Origin: Clostridia bacterium
Lineage (GTDB): Bacteria; Bacillota; Clostridia; Oscillospirales; Acutalibacteraceae
Reading direction: 5' to 3'
DNA: 61,605 nt
Assembly (NCBI GenBank): GCA_017473925.1
Contig: JAFUIY010000049.1
Coordinates: 1-61,605, forward strand
A program made the translations under genes and the position numbers. Positions 25,778 through 34,158 of this stretch are shown piece by piece (positions within the stretch are counted from its first letter, which is position 1; every line of letters begins with the position of its first letter). A model generated the notes under the pieces. That model was given only the letters and a program-made list of their open reading frames with translations, made no database searches and had not been told where the DNA came from.

Positions 25778-27166
25778 ATGAAGAAAAAGTTAATAACAAT
25801 TTTAATCTCGGTGATGATGCTTCTGTCAATCGGCAGTCTCAGTGCATCAGCATATGACAGCAACCTTGTCAACAGCATCACCGCCAACTATCAGACTGCG
25901 CTCTCAATAGCTGACAGAAGCTCATTCTACGGCAACTGCAACCTTGCAACTGCCTATCAGCTCAGAGCAATGGGAATTTACAACAATCAGCTTGACTTCT
26001 CAGGCTCAGGTGACCTCTGGTATGACCACTTCAAGGATGTTTCAAAAACATCGGGCGGATACAATGTCATCACAATCAGCGGAAGCAACTGTCTTTACGA
26101 CCTGATTGAAAAATACGGCAATGAAATATACAATGTTGTGTACTGTCTCGGCACAGGCGGAACAAGCGGTCCCAGACACGCAATGTATATCAGAGCAATC
26201 ATTGACGGATATGTATACTTTGCAGATTCATTCGGCTGTACCTACGGCACAACATACTATCCCGAGGGTACGGGAACGGTTCTTACCCTTGAAAAGTTCA
26301 TTTCATCATATAAGAAAATGAACGGTGACCCCTACGGCTGTGTGTATTTCACAAAGGATGACGGCTCAGACCATTTCACAGGCTCAGCCGAAAAGCCCGA
26401 CGGCTGGGAAAACAGCAACAGGGATTACACTCCCGGTGAATACATCATCACAGCTTCAATGCTCAGGGTAAGAAGCGGAGCAGATACTGAATCCGAATCA
26501 CTCGGTCTGCTTCCCAACGGCACAACAGTAACTGTCAGAGCAGTAAAGGACAACTGGGGCAAAATCGATTATGAAGGCAGAGTGGGCTGGATATGTCTTG
26601 ACTATGCACTCAGACTTTCCTCCACGACAGGCCCTGTCGGGGATTCCTCCGCAGACGGCTCTCATGGTTCCGTTGCATCAAAGCTTCGTGCCACATACCT
26701 CAATTCTGACCGTCCCGCAGTTTTCAGCGACACCGATGTCACATGGACAGCAGGTGCTGAGGGCGGCTCAGGTAAATACTTCTATGCATTCTATGTTTAC
26801 CGTGACGGTGCGAAGATTTACTCAGGCACATTCACTGCCTCAAACACATTCACATACAATGTGGACAAGAAAGGTACATATCAGGCAAGTGTGACAATCA
26901 TTGACGACGAGAATAATCAGGCTCAGATGTTCAGCGATGACCTTATCTGTGTCGGCGAAGAAAAGGATATCGTCAAGGGTGATGCAGACGGTGACGGCAA
27001 GGTCACTGCAGCTGATTCAAGAGCAGCTTTACGTATGGCAGCACACATTGATACTCTTACAGGAAAGAACTTCATCTGTGCAGACATCGACAAGGACGGC
27101 GTAATATCTTCTGCAGATGCAAGACGCATTCTCAGAAAGGCCGCAGGTCTTGAAGATATAAAATAA
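25778..27166 (+). CDS. Secreted dockerin protein with papain-like and SH3 domains
   Basis: The 462-residue protein has a signal peptide (about 1-25, ending SASA), a cysteine-peptidase-like domain (about 28-190) with YGNCNLATAYQLRAMG as the Cys site, RHAMYIRAI as the His site and YFADSFG as a possible third residue, then a bacterial SH3 domain (about 208-265, MLRVRSGAD and VGWICLDY), an Ig-like domain (about 285-385) and a dockerin (DADGDGKVTAAD and DIDKDGVISSAD). Cys/His peptidase plus SH3 suggests peptide or cell-wall cleavage. It follows the lysozyme-like dockerin gene by 17 bases, so the two are an operon and may act on the same target. The ATG at 25778 is preferred over the TTG before it. 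Confidence 0.82.
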   Translation: MKKKLITILISVMMLLSIGSLSASAYDSNLVNSITANYQTALSIADRSSFYGNCNLATAYQLRAMGIYNNQLDFSGSGDLWYDHFKDVSKTSGGYNVITISGSNCLYDLIEKYGNEIYNVVYCLGTGGTSGPRHAMYIRAIIDGYVYFADSFGCTYGTTYYPEGTGTVLTLEKFISSYKKMNGDPYGCVYFTKDDGSDHFTGSAEKPDGWENSNRDYTPGEYIITASMLRVRSGADTESESLGLLPNGTTVTVRAVKDNWGKIDYEGRVGWICLDYALRLSSTTGPVGDSSADGSHGSVASKLRATYLNSDRPAVFSDTDVTWTAGAEGGSGKYFYAFYVYRDGAKIYSGTFTASNTFTYNVDKKGTYQASVTIIDDENNQAQMFSDDLICVGEEKDIVKGDADGDGKVTAADSRAALRMAAHIDTLTGKNFICADIDKDGVISSADARRILRKAAGLEDIK

Positions 27167-27194
27167 ATAAACAGAACAATAAAGGCATACTCCC

Positions 27195-27240
27195 GAGAGA
27201 GACACTTCGTAAAGAAGTTGTCTCTCTCTGCTTTTATCTT
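27195..27240 (+). terminator. Intrinsic terminator after the dockerin operon
   Basis: A 10-bp stem GAGAGAGACA/TGTCTCTCTC (27195-27204 with 27219-27228), with an inner CTTC/GAAG, is followed by TGCTTTTATCTTT. Confidence 0.9.
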
Positions 27241-27250
27241 TACAAAATAA

Positions 27251-27284
27251 ATGACACTTTACACAAGAATTGTGAAAGTGTCAT
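27251..27284. repeat. 34-bp imperfect palindrome
   Basis: ATGACACTTT (27251-27260) pairs with AAAGTGTCAT (27275-27284), and inside CACAA pairs with TTGTG around GAA. It sits directly after the dockerin terminator and before the multi-hairpin element. A further 8-bp stem CCGAAAAA/TTTTTCGG lies at 27320-27345. No gene is seen from 27167 to 27593. Confidence 0.75.
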
Positions 27285-27352
27285 AGTGGGTTACATACTT
27301 TGAGAAAGGTAAATACTTTCCGAAAAAACAAAATTTCTTTTTCGGTTGGTTA

Positions 27353-27530
27353 AGTTATATTGCAAACTGTCGTTTGCAGTGATATTTTTGCCCAAAGGCA
27401 AAAGTGATATGAAAACCTTGCGGTTTTCGTGATATTATATTCGCACTAAAAACTGTCCGCAGGACAATACCACTAGCGTTAGCTAATATCACTGCGAAGC
27501 AATATCACTCGCCGTAAGGCGAATATAACT
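27353..27530. repeat. Multi-hairpin element with GTGATAT spacers
   Basis: The element is bounded by the inverted repeat AGTTATATT/AATATAACT (27353-27361 and 27522-27530). The left half holds three hairpins, TGCAAAC-GTTTGCA, TTTTGCC-GGCAAAA and GAAAACC-GGTTTTC, each followed by GTGATAT (27379, 27404, 27429). The centre has TGTCC-GGACA and TAGC-GCTA. The right half has ATATCAC twice (27486, 27502) between short TGC-GCA and TCGCC-GGCGA hairpins. The left spacers are complementary to the right ones, so the whole can fold into one multibranched structure. It has no reading frame. Confidence 0.8.
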
Positions 27531-27559
27531 GAGGCGCACTTCCTTACGGAGTGCGCCTC
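27531..27559. repeat. 10-bp-stem hairpin next to the multi-hairpin element
   Basis: GAGGCGCACT (27531-27540) pairs with AGTGCGCCTC (27550-27559) around a 9-base loop. It abuts the previous element and lies between the convergent dockerin and permease genes, followed 15 bases later by a T-run. It may serve as a terminator or be the last arm of the element. Confidence 0.7.
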
Positions 27560-27593
27560 GACGGAGCATGCCTTTTTTATTACTTATTACAGC

Positions 27594-28985
27594 TTATTCT
27601 TTCTTTGCCTTGCCGTTTTTCAGTACAGCACCTGCCAGCATAATCACAGCAAAAACAATAAGATAGAAAATGACGGGACAGCTGAACTTTCCTTCTGCCT
27701 GAGCGTTCATGTAAGGTGTATAGCCGTGTGCATAACAAGCGGCAAATACCATGAAGGCACAAGCAATGATTGAAAGTAAGGGAAGAACAAATCTCTTCAT
27801 AACACCGAGATCTTTTTCCTTGACCATCCACATAATCATCATGGGGATATACATTGCATAAACGGTAACGATGGGAAGCTCCGATGAGTCAAAGTTGAAC
27901 AGACCGAACCAGCCTTTTTCCGTAAGGTTTGCACCGTAGAAGAAAAGAAGCCAGAAAGCACATACAAACAGACCCCAGATAGCTGAGTTGCCTGTCATAT
28001 TTGTTGTCTTGTCAACCTGAGAGAACATTTCGGGCTTGGGGCCTTCGTTTCTGGCTGCAATAGCGTACATGCCGCGGCTTGCACCGACCATAAGTCCGTT
28101 GAGAGTACCGAGACATGAAATAACGATACAGATATTAAGGAAGACACCGCCGACCTGACCGAAAACATTTGTGAAAGCAGTTGTTGCACCTTCTTCAATA
28201 AGCACCTTGGTTGATGCACCGCCTGCAACACCGATATAGTAAAGAACATAAGAAGCAACTACGATTGCCGCACCGACAACAAGAGCGATGGGAAGATTCT
28301 TCCTGGGATTCTTCAGCTCTGCATTGATTGATGTTGTAACAATCCAGCCCTCGTAAGCGAAAACAGTTGCAACGACTGCAGCAAAGAGTCCGCCGCCTGA
28401 GCTGCCGACAGCTTCTGTCACACCTGCAAAGTTCTGAGGAAGAGTACCGCTTGTAAAGCCGACAACAGTACCTACAACAGCCATAAGGCAGATGGGAATG
28501 AGCTTGATAACCGTAGCACTTACCTGGAACTTACCTGCAAGCTTGGGTGAAAGTGCATTCATTGTATAAGAAGCAATAAGGAAGAAGCCTGAAAGAGCAA
28601 GAACCTCCGGACTGACAAGACTCCAGCCGAACATAACACCGAAATATCTTGCAGAAACCCATGCAAGAACACCCGTCATGCTGGGATAATAGATATTTAC
28701 AAGGAACCATGCAAGGTAATAAGCATAGCTTTTTCCGCAGGTAGCCTCTGCATAGTCAACAACGCCGTTGACCTTTTCATACTTTGTAGCCATGACTGCA
28801 AACTGAGCTGAACAGATAATCATGATAAGACCTGTAATAACCCATGCAGCAATACCCATAGGCATGTTTCCGTCTGTTGCTGCGAGAACATTCTGTGCCT
28901 TGAAGAATACACCGGAGCCGATAACCGTACCTACTACCATACAGATAGCAGTCATAAGACCGTACTTACGAGTCAGTTTTTCCAT
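27594..28985 (-). CDS. APC-superfamily amino acid permease
   Basis: The 463-residue protein has about twelve membrane helices and the APC signature near its start (MVVGTVIGSGVFFKAQNVL), the helix-1 break that binds the amino acid backbone. Further typical motifs are ATVFAYEGWIVTTSINAELKNPRKNLP cut across residues 200-230 and a glycine-rich helix with LNGLMVGASRGMYA. It should import amino acids or exchange them by proton symport or antiport. Specificity cannot be called. The start is the ATG at 28985; a GTG within AAAGGTG would add four residues. It stands alone, convergent with the dockerin operon. Confidence 0.9.
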   Translation of the reverse strand: MEKLTRKYGLMTAICMVVGTVIGSGVFFKAQNVLAATDGNMPMGIAAWVITGLIMIICSAQFAVMATKYEKVNGVVDYAEATCGKSYAYYLAWFLVNIYYPSMTGVLAWVSARYFGVMFGWSLVSPEVLALSGFFLIASYTMNALSPKLAGKFQVSATVIKLIPICLMAVVGTVVGFTSGTLPQNFAGVTEAVGSSGGGLFAAVVATVFAYEGWIVTTSINAELKNPRKNLPIALVVGAAIVVASYVLYYIGVAGGASTKVLIEEGATTAFTNVFGQVGGVFLNICIVISCLGTLNGLMVGASRGMYAIAARNEGPKPEMFSQVDKTTNMTGNSAIWGLFVCAFWLLFFYGANLTEKGWFGLFNFDSSELPIVTVYAMYIPMMIMWMVKEKDLGVMKRFVLPLLSIIACAFMVFAACYAHGYTPYMNAQAEGKFSCPVIFYLIVFAVIMLAGAVLKNGKAKKE

Positions 28986-29113
28986 AGTTTCACGCACCTT
29001 TTTGTAAAGATTTTACATAATTCAATAAAAATTCAGATTATTTTTATTAAACATATGGTGAGTATATCATATTATTTTTTTTCTGTAAAGTATTTTTTAT
29101 TATTTATCAGAAT

Positions 29114-29815
29114 TTACATTTCTGCTCTTTCCGTAAAATCACAGCCTATATCCTCTGCATAAAGATGCGATGTGTCGGAATAGCAATAGCATTTCGGTGC
29201 AGTTATACCGTTTTCATAGTTTTCAAATTCAATGGCAGTGACTCCCGAATGCTCATAGTCAAAGCCTGCCCACATTATGTGAATAGGTATGTGCAGAAGC
29301 ACGGAAACCCATGCCCTTGAAAAAGCGGAATGACAGAAAAGCGCAACCTTGTCATCATTGGGATTTATGATTTTATATACACCGTCTTCATATTTATAGC
29401 CGAGCCTTTCGAGAAATTTATTGCCGTTTTCCTCAATATAAGAAACCGCCTTTTTCATTCCGGTCAGGTTCATGTAATCACAGTCATAGCCCTTTTCAAA
29501 AGGCAGGTCAATGTTACCCTTTTCACGGAAGAGTGAATTCTGAATGAGAGAAACGGATATTTTTCTGCCGTCGGGAAGTGTTGTCAGTCTTTCATCGCCT
29601 ATTTCGTGCGCCCACTCCTCAACCTGAGCCTCAAGCCCCAGAAGTCTGCAGGCAGGCTCACTTGTCTGCACTGCCCTGAGAACGGGAGAAGTGAAAATCT
29701 TATTTATTCCTGCCTTGTGCATTCTCCTTCCCACAGCCTCTGCCTGTTTCCTGCCCTTTTCCGTCAGAGCACCGTCATGCCCCGGTTCACCGTGTCTTAT
29801 TATGTATAAAAGCAT
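29114..29815 (-). CDS. Histidine phosphatase (phosphoglycerate-mutase-like)
   Basis: The 233-residue cytoplasmic protein begins with the RHG motif (LLYIIRHGEPGHDG), whose His is the phospho-accepting residue, followed by LTEKGRKQAEAVGRRM and TSPVLRAVQTSEP, and a second catalytic His in LFCHSAFSRAW. It should remove phosphate from a small metabolite. The domain is followed by EYEHSG-like and C-terminal residues rich in Tyr and Cys. GAGGAGG precedes the ATG. It is 65 bases downstream of a terminator-separated gene and is not clearly part of an operon. Confidence 0.88.
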   Translation of the reverse strand: MLLYIIRHGEPGHDGALTEKGRKQAEAVGRRMHKAGINKIFTSPVLRAVQTSEPACRLLGLEAQVEEWAHEIGDERLTTLPDGRKISVSLIQNSLFREKGNIDLPFEKGYDCDYMNLTGMKKAVSYIEENGNKFLERLGYKYEDGVYKIINPNDDKVALFCHSAFSRAWVSVLLHIPIHIMWAGFDYEHSGVTAIEFENYENGITAPKCYCYSDTSHLYAEDIGCDFTERAEM

Positions 29816-29835
29816 ATTGTTTCCTCCTCTGCTGT

Positions 29836-29865
29836 ATAAAGAAAAGCCGTGCAGAACACACGGCT
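29836..29865 (-). terminator. Intrinsic terminator after the NAGPA-domain gene
   Basis: AGCCGTG (29845-29851) pairs with CACGGCT (29859-29865); on the minus strand a TTTTCTTT run follows. It ends the gene at 29881 just before the start of the histidine phosphatase. Confidence 0.8.
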
Positions 29866-29880
29866 GTCTTTTTGTTATAA

Positions 29881-31149
29881 TTACTGCATTCCGAGCTTTT
29901 CAGCGATTTTTTCAAAGAAGGTACGGATGAGATTGAAGATGTTTGCAAATGCCTGTGAAATTCTCTTGAATGCCTGGGTCATAAGGTCATCTGCTTCGCC
30001 TGAAACCTCAACGGACAGTGTTGCCACAACCTCGCCGTCAAGAATATAGTTAATATTTGTTGTTCCTGTCTTTGATGATGAGACAAATGTTGTGCCTGAA
30101 AGTCTGCCCAGAGATGTGTCTTCAAGCTCAAGGTAACCGCCTGAGGGCATATCTGTTCTGAAGCCGTACTTGTCAGCGCCGTAAACTTCAAATGAAACGG
30201 GAGTATTGGGTGCACAGAAAATCTTGTCCTTTGAAAAAGCTACATGATCGAATTCACCTGTAGGCTCAGCTGTTGTGCATATCATAAGAGATGTACCGAC
30301 TGTTCTTTCAGCACCGTAGCTGGGCTTGTTTCTGAGCTCAAGTGAATCTGATGATTCTCTCTGTGTAAGAACTGTTGTTGATCCGCCGCCGTCAAGAGCC
30401 ATAGCATTGACTGCACCGAGAGCCTTCATTGTCTGAGCAAGCTCAGCATAAATCATACCGCATGATTCGGGCTGCTGTCTGCCGTCTGCCATAAAGAAAA
30501 CAAGAGAACCGTCTGCTCTGATGCCGACTGCTGTTCTGGGATGAACATTATTATCACTGACACCTGTGAACTGGCCGTTTACAAGAAGCATTTCCATACC
30601 GCTGACTGCTTCTGCAACGTCATCCATGGGAACATCGCCGTATCTTACAACGGGAGTACCGTCCTTGAGAATTGCAAAATAGGGATAATTCCATGAGCCC
30701 TGATAAACTGTGCCGTTCATTGCAAATGCACCTGCAGGAGCTCCGTTTGATGTATCGTAGCGGCCGCCGTTGACAGCAGCAACAACATTGTGTCCGAATT
30801 TGTTTTCAAAAATGTTTGCCTGATCACGGACTGTTGTTCTCTTGATATTATCAGGATTGCCGTCATTATACATAGCTTTGACATATGTATTGGCATCATT
30901 GATGTCAACTTCAAGCACAAAACCCTTTATCTGGTTTGATTTTGCAGCATTATTGAAAGTAACCTGTCTTTCTGTCACACCGCCGACAAGATGATACATG
31001 CTTTCTGCTGTTATCATTCTGTCAGTAAAAAGATTGTTTCTGTCAATCCAGTCCTCAGAAGCACTTACGCAGGGAGCAAAAAGAGCGCTGAGCATAAGCA
31101 CGCAGAGAAGAACTGACATTGATTTTCTGAGCTTCATTGTAATTTTCAT
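29881..31149 (-). CDS. Secreted phosphodiester glycosidase (NAGPA) domain protein
   Basis: The 422-residue protein has a signal peptide (about 1-30) and a phosphodiester-glycosidase (NAGPA) domain (about 75-290) with VAAVNGGRYD, HPRTAVGIRADGSLVFFMAD cut at HPRTAVG and MADGRQ, and the signature NAMALDGGGSTTV. The family removes N-acetylglucosamine or other sugars from phosphodiester-linked glycans, and in bacteria may act on teichoic-type or capsular polymers. A small beta-domain follows (about 295-385), then an amphipathic tail FANIFNLIRTFFEKIAEKLG. The tail recurs on other secreted proteins here. AAGGAG precedes the ATG, and a promoter is at 31184-31212. Confidence 0.87.
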   Translation of the reverse strand: MKITMKLRKSMSVLLCVLMLSALFAPCVSASEDWIDRNNLFTDRMITAESMYHLVGGVTERQVTFNNAAKSNQIKGFVLEVDINDANTYVKAMYNDGNPDNIKRTTVRDQANIFENKFGHNVVAAVNGGRYDTSNGAPAGAFAMNGTVYQGSWNYPYFAILKDGTPVVRYGDVPMDDVAEAVSGMEMLLVNGQFTGVSDNNVHPRTAVGIRADGSLVFFMADGRQQPESCGMIYAELAQTMKALGAVNAMALDGGGSTTVLTQRESSDSLELRNKPSYGAERTVGTSLMICTTAEPTGEFDHVAFSKDKIFCAPNTPVSFEVYGADKYGFRTDMPSGGYLELEDTSLGRLSGTTFVSSSKTGTTNINYILDGEVVATLSVEVSGEADDLMTQAFKRISQAFANIFNLIRTFFEKIAEKLGMQ

Positions 31150-31183
31150 GTCAAAATCTCCTTACAACTGTATTATATTTCCA

Positions 31184-31212
31184 AGTATAACATGTAAAAT
31201 TATTTTTATCAA
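31184..31212 (-). promoter_or_regulatory. Promoter for the NAGPA-domain gene
   Basis: On the minus strand TTGATA (31207-31212) and TATACT (31184-31189) are 17 bases apart, about 35 bases before the ATG at 31149. Confidence 0.75.
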
Positions 31213-31239
31213 TACCAAAAACAGGATTTATTTTTACTT

Positions 31240-31267
31240 AACGGAAAAACCGTCCGAAGACGGCTTT
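31240..31267 (-). terminator. Intrinsic terminator after the GH51 gene
   Basis: CCGTC (31250-31254) pairs with GACGG (31259-31263), giving a UUCG tetraloop on the minus-strand RNA, followed by GGTTTTTCC and a TTAAG. It lies 16 bases after the stop codon at 31280. Confidence 0.75.
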
Positions 31268-31279
31268 TCTCATGAATTT

Positions 31280-34006
31280 TCATCGTGAAATTCTGATTAC
31301 CGTTGCCGAATACTGAGGCACTGTGTAATTGAACTGTCCGGAAACACCGTCAACGGTGAATTCCTCGAGTGTGCAGACCTCCTCGGCACCGAGAACATTG
31401 TCATTGTCGGGGCTGTCGCCTGCAACCTGATAAACCGTTGCCTTTGCATCAACATCTGCATTTGCGATATCAATTGCAAATGTTCTGTCTGAGCCTGTGA
31501 CATTTACAAGCTTGATGATGATATCTCCGCTTTCATCTGTTGAAACAACCTGATAAGCCTCAGCATTTGCCTTTGTTGCAGCTTCATATTCAAACTGCAT
31601 TTCGCCGTCGATATAGCCTCTGATAACAGTGCCGTCAACAACAAGCTTAATCTGATATGTCTTTCCTGTTTCAACCGTGAAATCTGTTACAGTGCCTGGG
31701 ATTGCATCTGACTTTGTACCGTTCTGTGCTCTCTGGAGTGCAGATTTTGTGTTGCCCCAGCCGCCTATATTCCAATAGAAGCAGTTGTTTTCGTCTTCAA
31801 TAAGGAACGGAATGTAGAAGCCCTCTCCGCCCTCTGTCTTTGTTGCTTCAAAGGTGTATGTATAGTTGCTCCAGTCTGTGTCGCCGAAGTATGCAGATGT
31901 GCCCAGCTCATTGTATGCATGGTCAGAAACGGACTGTACAGCCTTACCGTCAGCAGTTTTCCACTCACCCTCAGTCTTATGCTGCCAGTTCCACCAGAAA
32001 AGAGGCATACTGAAATCATCACTGCCGAGAACCTCACCTGTTGCATTGTCTGTGACCTTTACATTGTCAAACTCAGCTGCAGTCCACCATGTGCCGAGAC
32101 CGACAGCACCCTTAAGGTCCTCATAAGGAATCTGTGCACCGTCAAACTCAGTGCCGAGAAGTGCCGTACCTGCATTTGTTGAGAAAAGCTTCTGCATGTA
32201 GTAGTTGATTGAAGCCGTTGATGTGCTGTTATTGAACCAGATAAGGTCGGGTGCCCAGTGAGTTGCGGTAAGGTTGCCGAAAAGAGGAGCATAAGCAGCC
32301 ATTTCAACAATATCACCGTTACGCTCAAGACCTGTCATGTATGCAGCCTCTGCAAGGGCTGACCTCAAGGTATTTGACCATGATGCATATTCGCCCAGGA
32401 AAACCTTGATTCCGCCGCCGTAATATGTGTCGAGCATATGCTCTGCATCACGGGAATAGTTGTCTTCGTCATAGTAATCTGCATGGGCAAGAAACCATGA
32501 GGGGTCTCTGTAATAATGATGGTCTGTTGCACCTGCAAATTCATCGATTGTCATGTTGTTTTCTTTGATATAATCATAGGCATTTTCATAGGATGCAACA
32601 TAGTTCATGCTTGTTGTGCCTTCGTTTGCACCTGATGAATAGATAAGCTCAAGACCCTCATAAAGCTCAGGATTCTTTGCCTTTTCTTCGTTGAATCTCT
32701 CAAGGAAGGCTTCGTATCTCTCAAAATAAACTTCGCCCTCATTTTCGTTACCGATACAGATGTATTTCAGTTCAAAGGGCTCGGGATGACCGAGAGATGC
32801 CCTGACCTTGCCCCATGTTGTGTTTTCGCCGCCACGGCAGAATTCAACAAGGTCAACCATATCCTGAAGGTACTGTTCAAATTCGGGAGTGTACATGTCA
32901 ACGGGGCCCATGCCTCTCATCTGGCAGTAAAGACCGCAGTTGAGAACGGGCACACCTACAGCACCGATGTCCTCTGCAAGAACAAAATATTCATAGAAGC
33001 CCAGACCGTAGCTCATATAGCAGGGCAGAGGGTCTTCGGTCATTGAAAGATTTGTCCACAGATTGATGCCGTATGAACGGGTTGCAGCATCACCGTATGT
33101 ACCATTGAACTCAAGGGGAAGACCGTCGGGGCCGACACCTATTGAGTCTTTCCAGTTGTATGCTGTTTCTTCGTCATAGCCCTCGATGACACATCCGCCG
33201 GGGAAACGGAGAAAAGCAGGCTCAAGCTCCGCAAGCTTCTGAGCAAGGTCGATTCTCATGCCGTGATTCTTGTATGTGGGCGGGAAAAGAGAAACCATAT
33301 CAAGACATACACTTCCCTCTCCCACAAGCACCTGAAGATATACTTCACTTGCGGCTGTTACGGAAGAAGTGAGAGTTGCTGTGAGCTTCTGCCACTCTGA
33401 TGTTACACCCGATACTGTTGCTTCAGCGGCAACTTTGTCACCTGCAACAAGTCTTACAGTGATATCTCCGTTGTAACCGTCAGGAGACTTTGCATAAACA
33501 GAGAAATCATATGTTACACCGTTTTCAATTGCCATTCCGTCGAGGAAGCCTCTGTTCTGAACACCTGCAAGAGAGTCCGATGTGTTATTGATTACAAGAT
33601 AATTTGTGTTATTGACATTCAGACCGTTTTCAGCATCACCGACAGTGACCTTAACATCGGCTGTGCCCACCTGACTCCAGCCGTGAAGCTCATCGTCAGC
33701 AGCAAGCTCACCGTATTCAAATGAACGGTTGATAACCTTTTCGCCGTAAAGACCGCCGTCAGTAGCAAAGTTGATATCCTCAAAGAATATGCCGTAAAGC
33801 AATTCACTTATATCGTGAACCTCATCACCTGCATCAATGCTGAGTGTGTAGTCTGCATTGCTTTTGTCATAGGCTGTGACAGAATTTTCTTCGCCGCGGT
33901 TGATTTCAGACTCCTGAGCAGTGCCGCCTGCAAGGCCCAGTGACATCATTACCGTCATCACCCATGCGACAATCTTTTTAAACAAAACAATGATTGAAAA
34001 CTTCAT
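31280..34006 (-). CDS. Secreted GH51 alpha-L-arabinofuranosidase with carbohydrate-binding insertions
   Basis: The 908-residue protein has a signal/anchor segment (about 5-28), an N-terminal part with LLYGIFFEDINFATDGGLYGE (cut at FFEDINFA), a beta-sandwich carbohydrate-binding module (about 105-240), and a GH51 barrel with AFLRFPGGCV, the acid/base Glu421 in IGNENEG and the nucleophile Glu539 in VFLGEYAS. A concanavalin-like module (about 660-810) is inserted before the C-terminal GH51 beta-domain. It removes arabinofuranose from arabinan or arabinoxylan outside the cell. It is divergent from a dockerin gene. Promoter and GGGAGG lie upstream. There is no dockerin on it. Confidence 0.92.
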   Translation of the reverse strand: MKFSIIVLFKKIVAWVMTVMMSLGLAGGTAQESEINRGEENSVTAYDKSNADYTLSIDAGDEVHDISELLYGIFFEDINFATDGGLYGEKVINRSFEYGELAADDELHGWSQVGTADVKVTVGDAENGLNVNNTNYLVINNTSDSLAGVQNRGFLDGMAIENGVTYDFSVYAKSPDGYNGDITVRLVAGDKVAAEATVSGVTSEWQKLTATLTSSVTAASEVYLQVLVGEGSVCLDMVSLFPPTYKNHGMRIDLAQKLAELEPAFLRFPGGCVIEGYDEETAYNWKDSIGVGPDGLPLEFNGTYGDAATRSYGINLWTNLSMTEDPLPCYMSYGLGFYEYFVLAEDIGAVGVPVLNCGLYCQMRGMGPVDMYTPEFEQYLQDMVDLVEFCRGGENTTWGKVRASLGHPEPFELKYICIGNENEGEVYFERYEAFLERFNEEKAKNPELYEGLELIYSSGANEGTTSMNYVASYENAYDYIKENNMTIDEFAGATDHHYYRDPSWFLAHADYYDEDNYSRDAEHMLDTYYGGGIKVFLGEYASWSNTLRSALAEAAYMTGLERNGDIVEMAAYAPLFGNLTATHWAPDLIWFNNSTSTASINYYMQKLFSTNAGTALLGTEFDGAQIPYEDLKGAVGLGTWWTAAEFDNVKVTDNATGEVLGSDDFSMPLFWWNWQHKTEGEWKTADGKAVQSVSDHAYNELGTSAYFGDTDWSNYTYTFEATKTEGGEGFYIPFLIEDENNCFYWNIGGWGNTKSALQRAQNGTKSDAIPGTVTDFTVETGKTYQIKLVVDGTVIRGYIDGEMQFEYEAATKANAEAYQVVSTDESGDIIIKLVNVTGSDRTFAIDIANADVDAKATVYQVAGDSPDNDNVLGAEEVCTLEEFTVDGVSGQFNYTVPQYSATVIRISR

Positions 34007-34035
34007 GGAAAAACCTCCCGTTTTTCTTTGCTTTA

Positions 34036-34064
34036 ATAGTACAATACTTTTATTTTTCTGTCAA
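34036..34064 (-). promoter_or_regulatory. Promoter for the GH51 gene
   Basis: On the minus strand a perfect TTGACA (34059-34064) and TACTAT (34036-34041) are 17 bases apart, 30 bases before the ATG. Confidence 0.8.
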
Positions 34065-34102
34065 GGCAATAAAACAAAATCAATTATTTTAAATATAGCT
34101 GA

Positions 34103-34131
34103 TTTACATTTCGGATTATTTGTGTTAAAAT
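34103..34131 (+). promoter_or_regulatory. Promoter for the dockerin paralogue pair
   Basis: TTTACA (34103-34108) and TAAAAT (34126-34131) are 17 bases apart, 27 bases before the ATG at 34159. It is back to back with the GH51 promoter, so both may share regulation. Confidence 0.7.
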
Positions 34132-34158
34132 AACAAAAAAACGTACGGAGGGGCAATA

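Noticed and set aside
27353..27530. Regularly spaced GTGATAT units, resembling a CRISPR array
   Set aside because: The recurring 7-mers are too short, the pieces between them are self-complementary hairpins rather than unique spacers, orientation flips halfway, and no cas gene is nearby.
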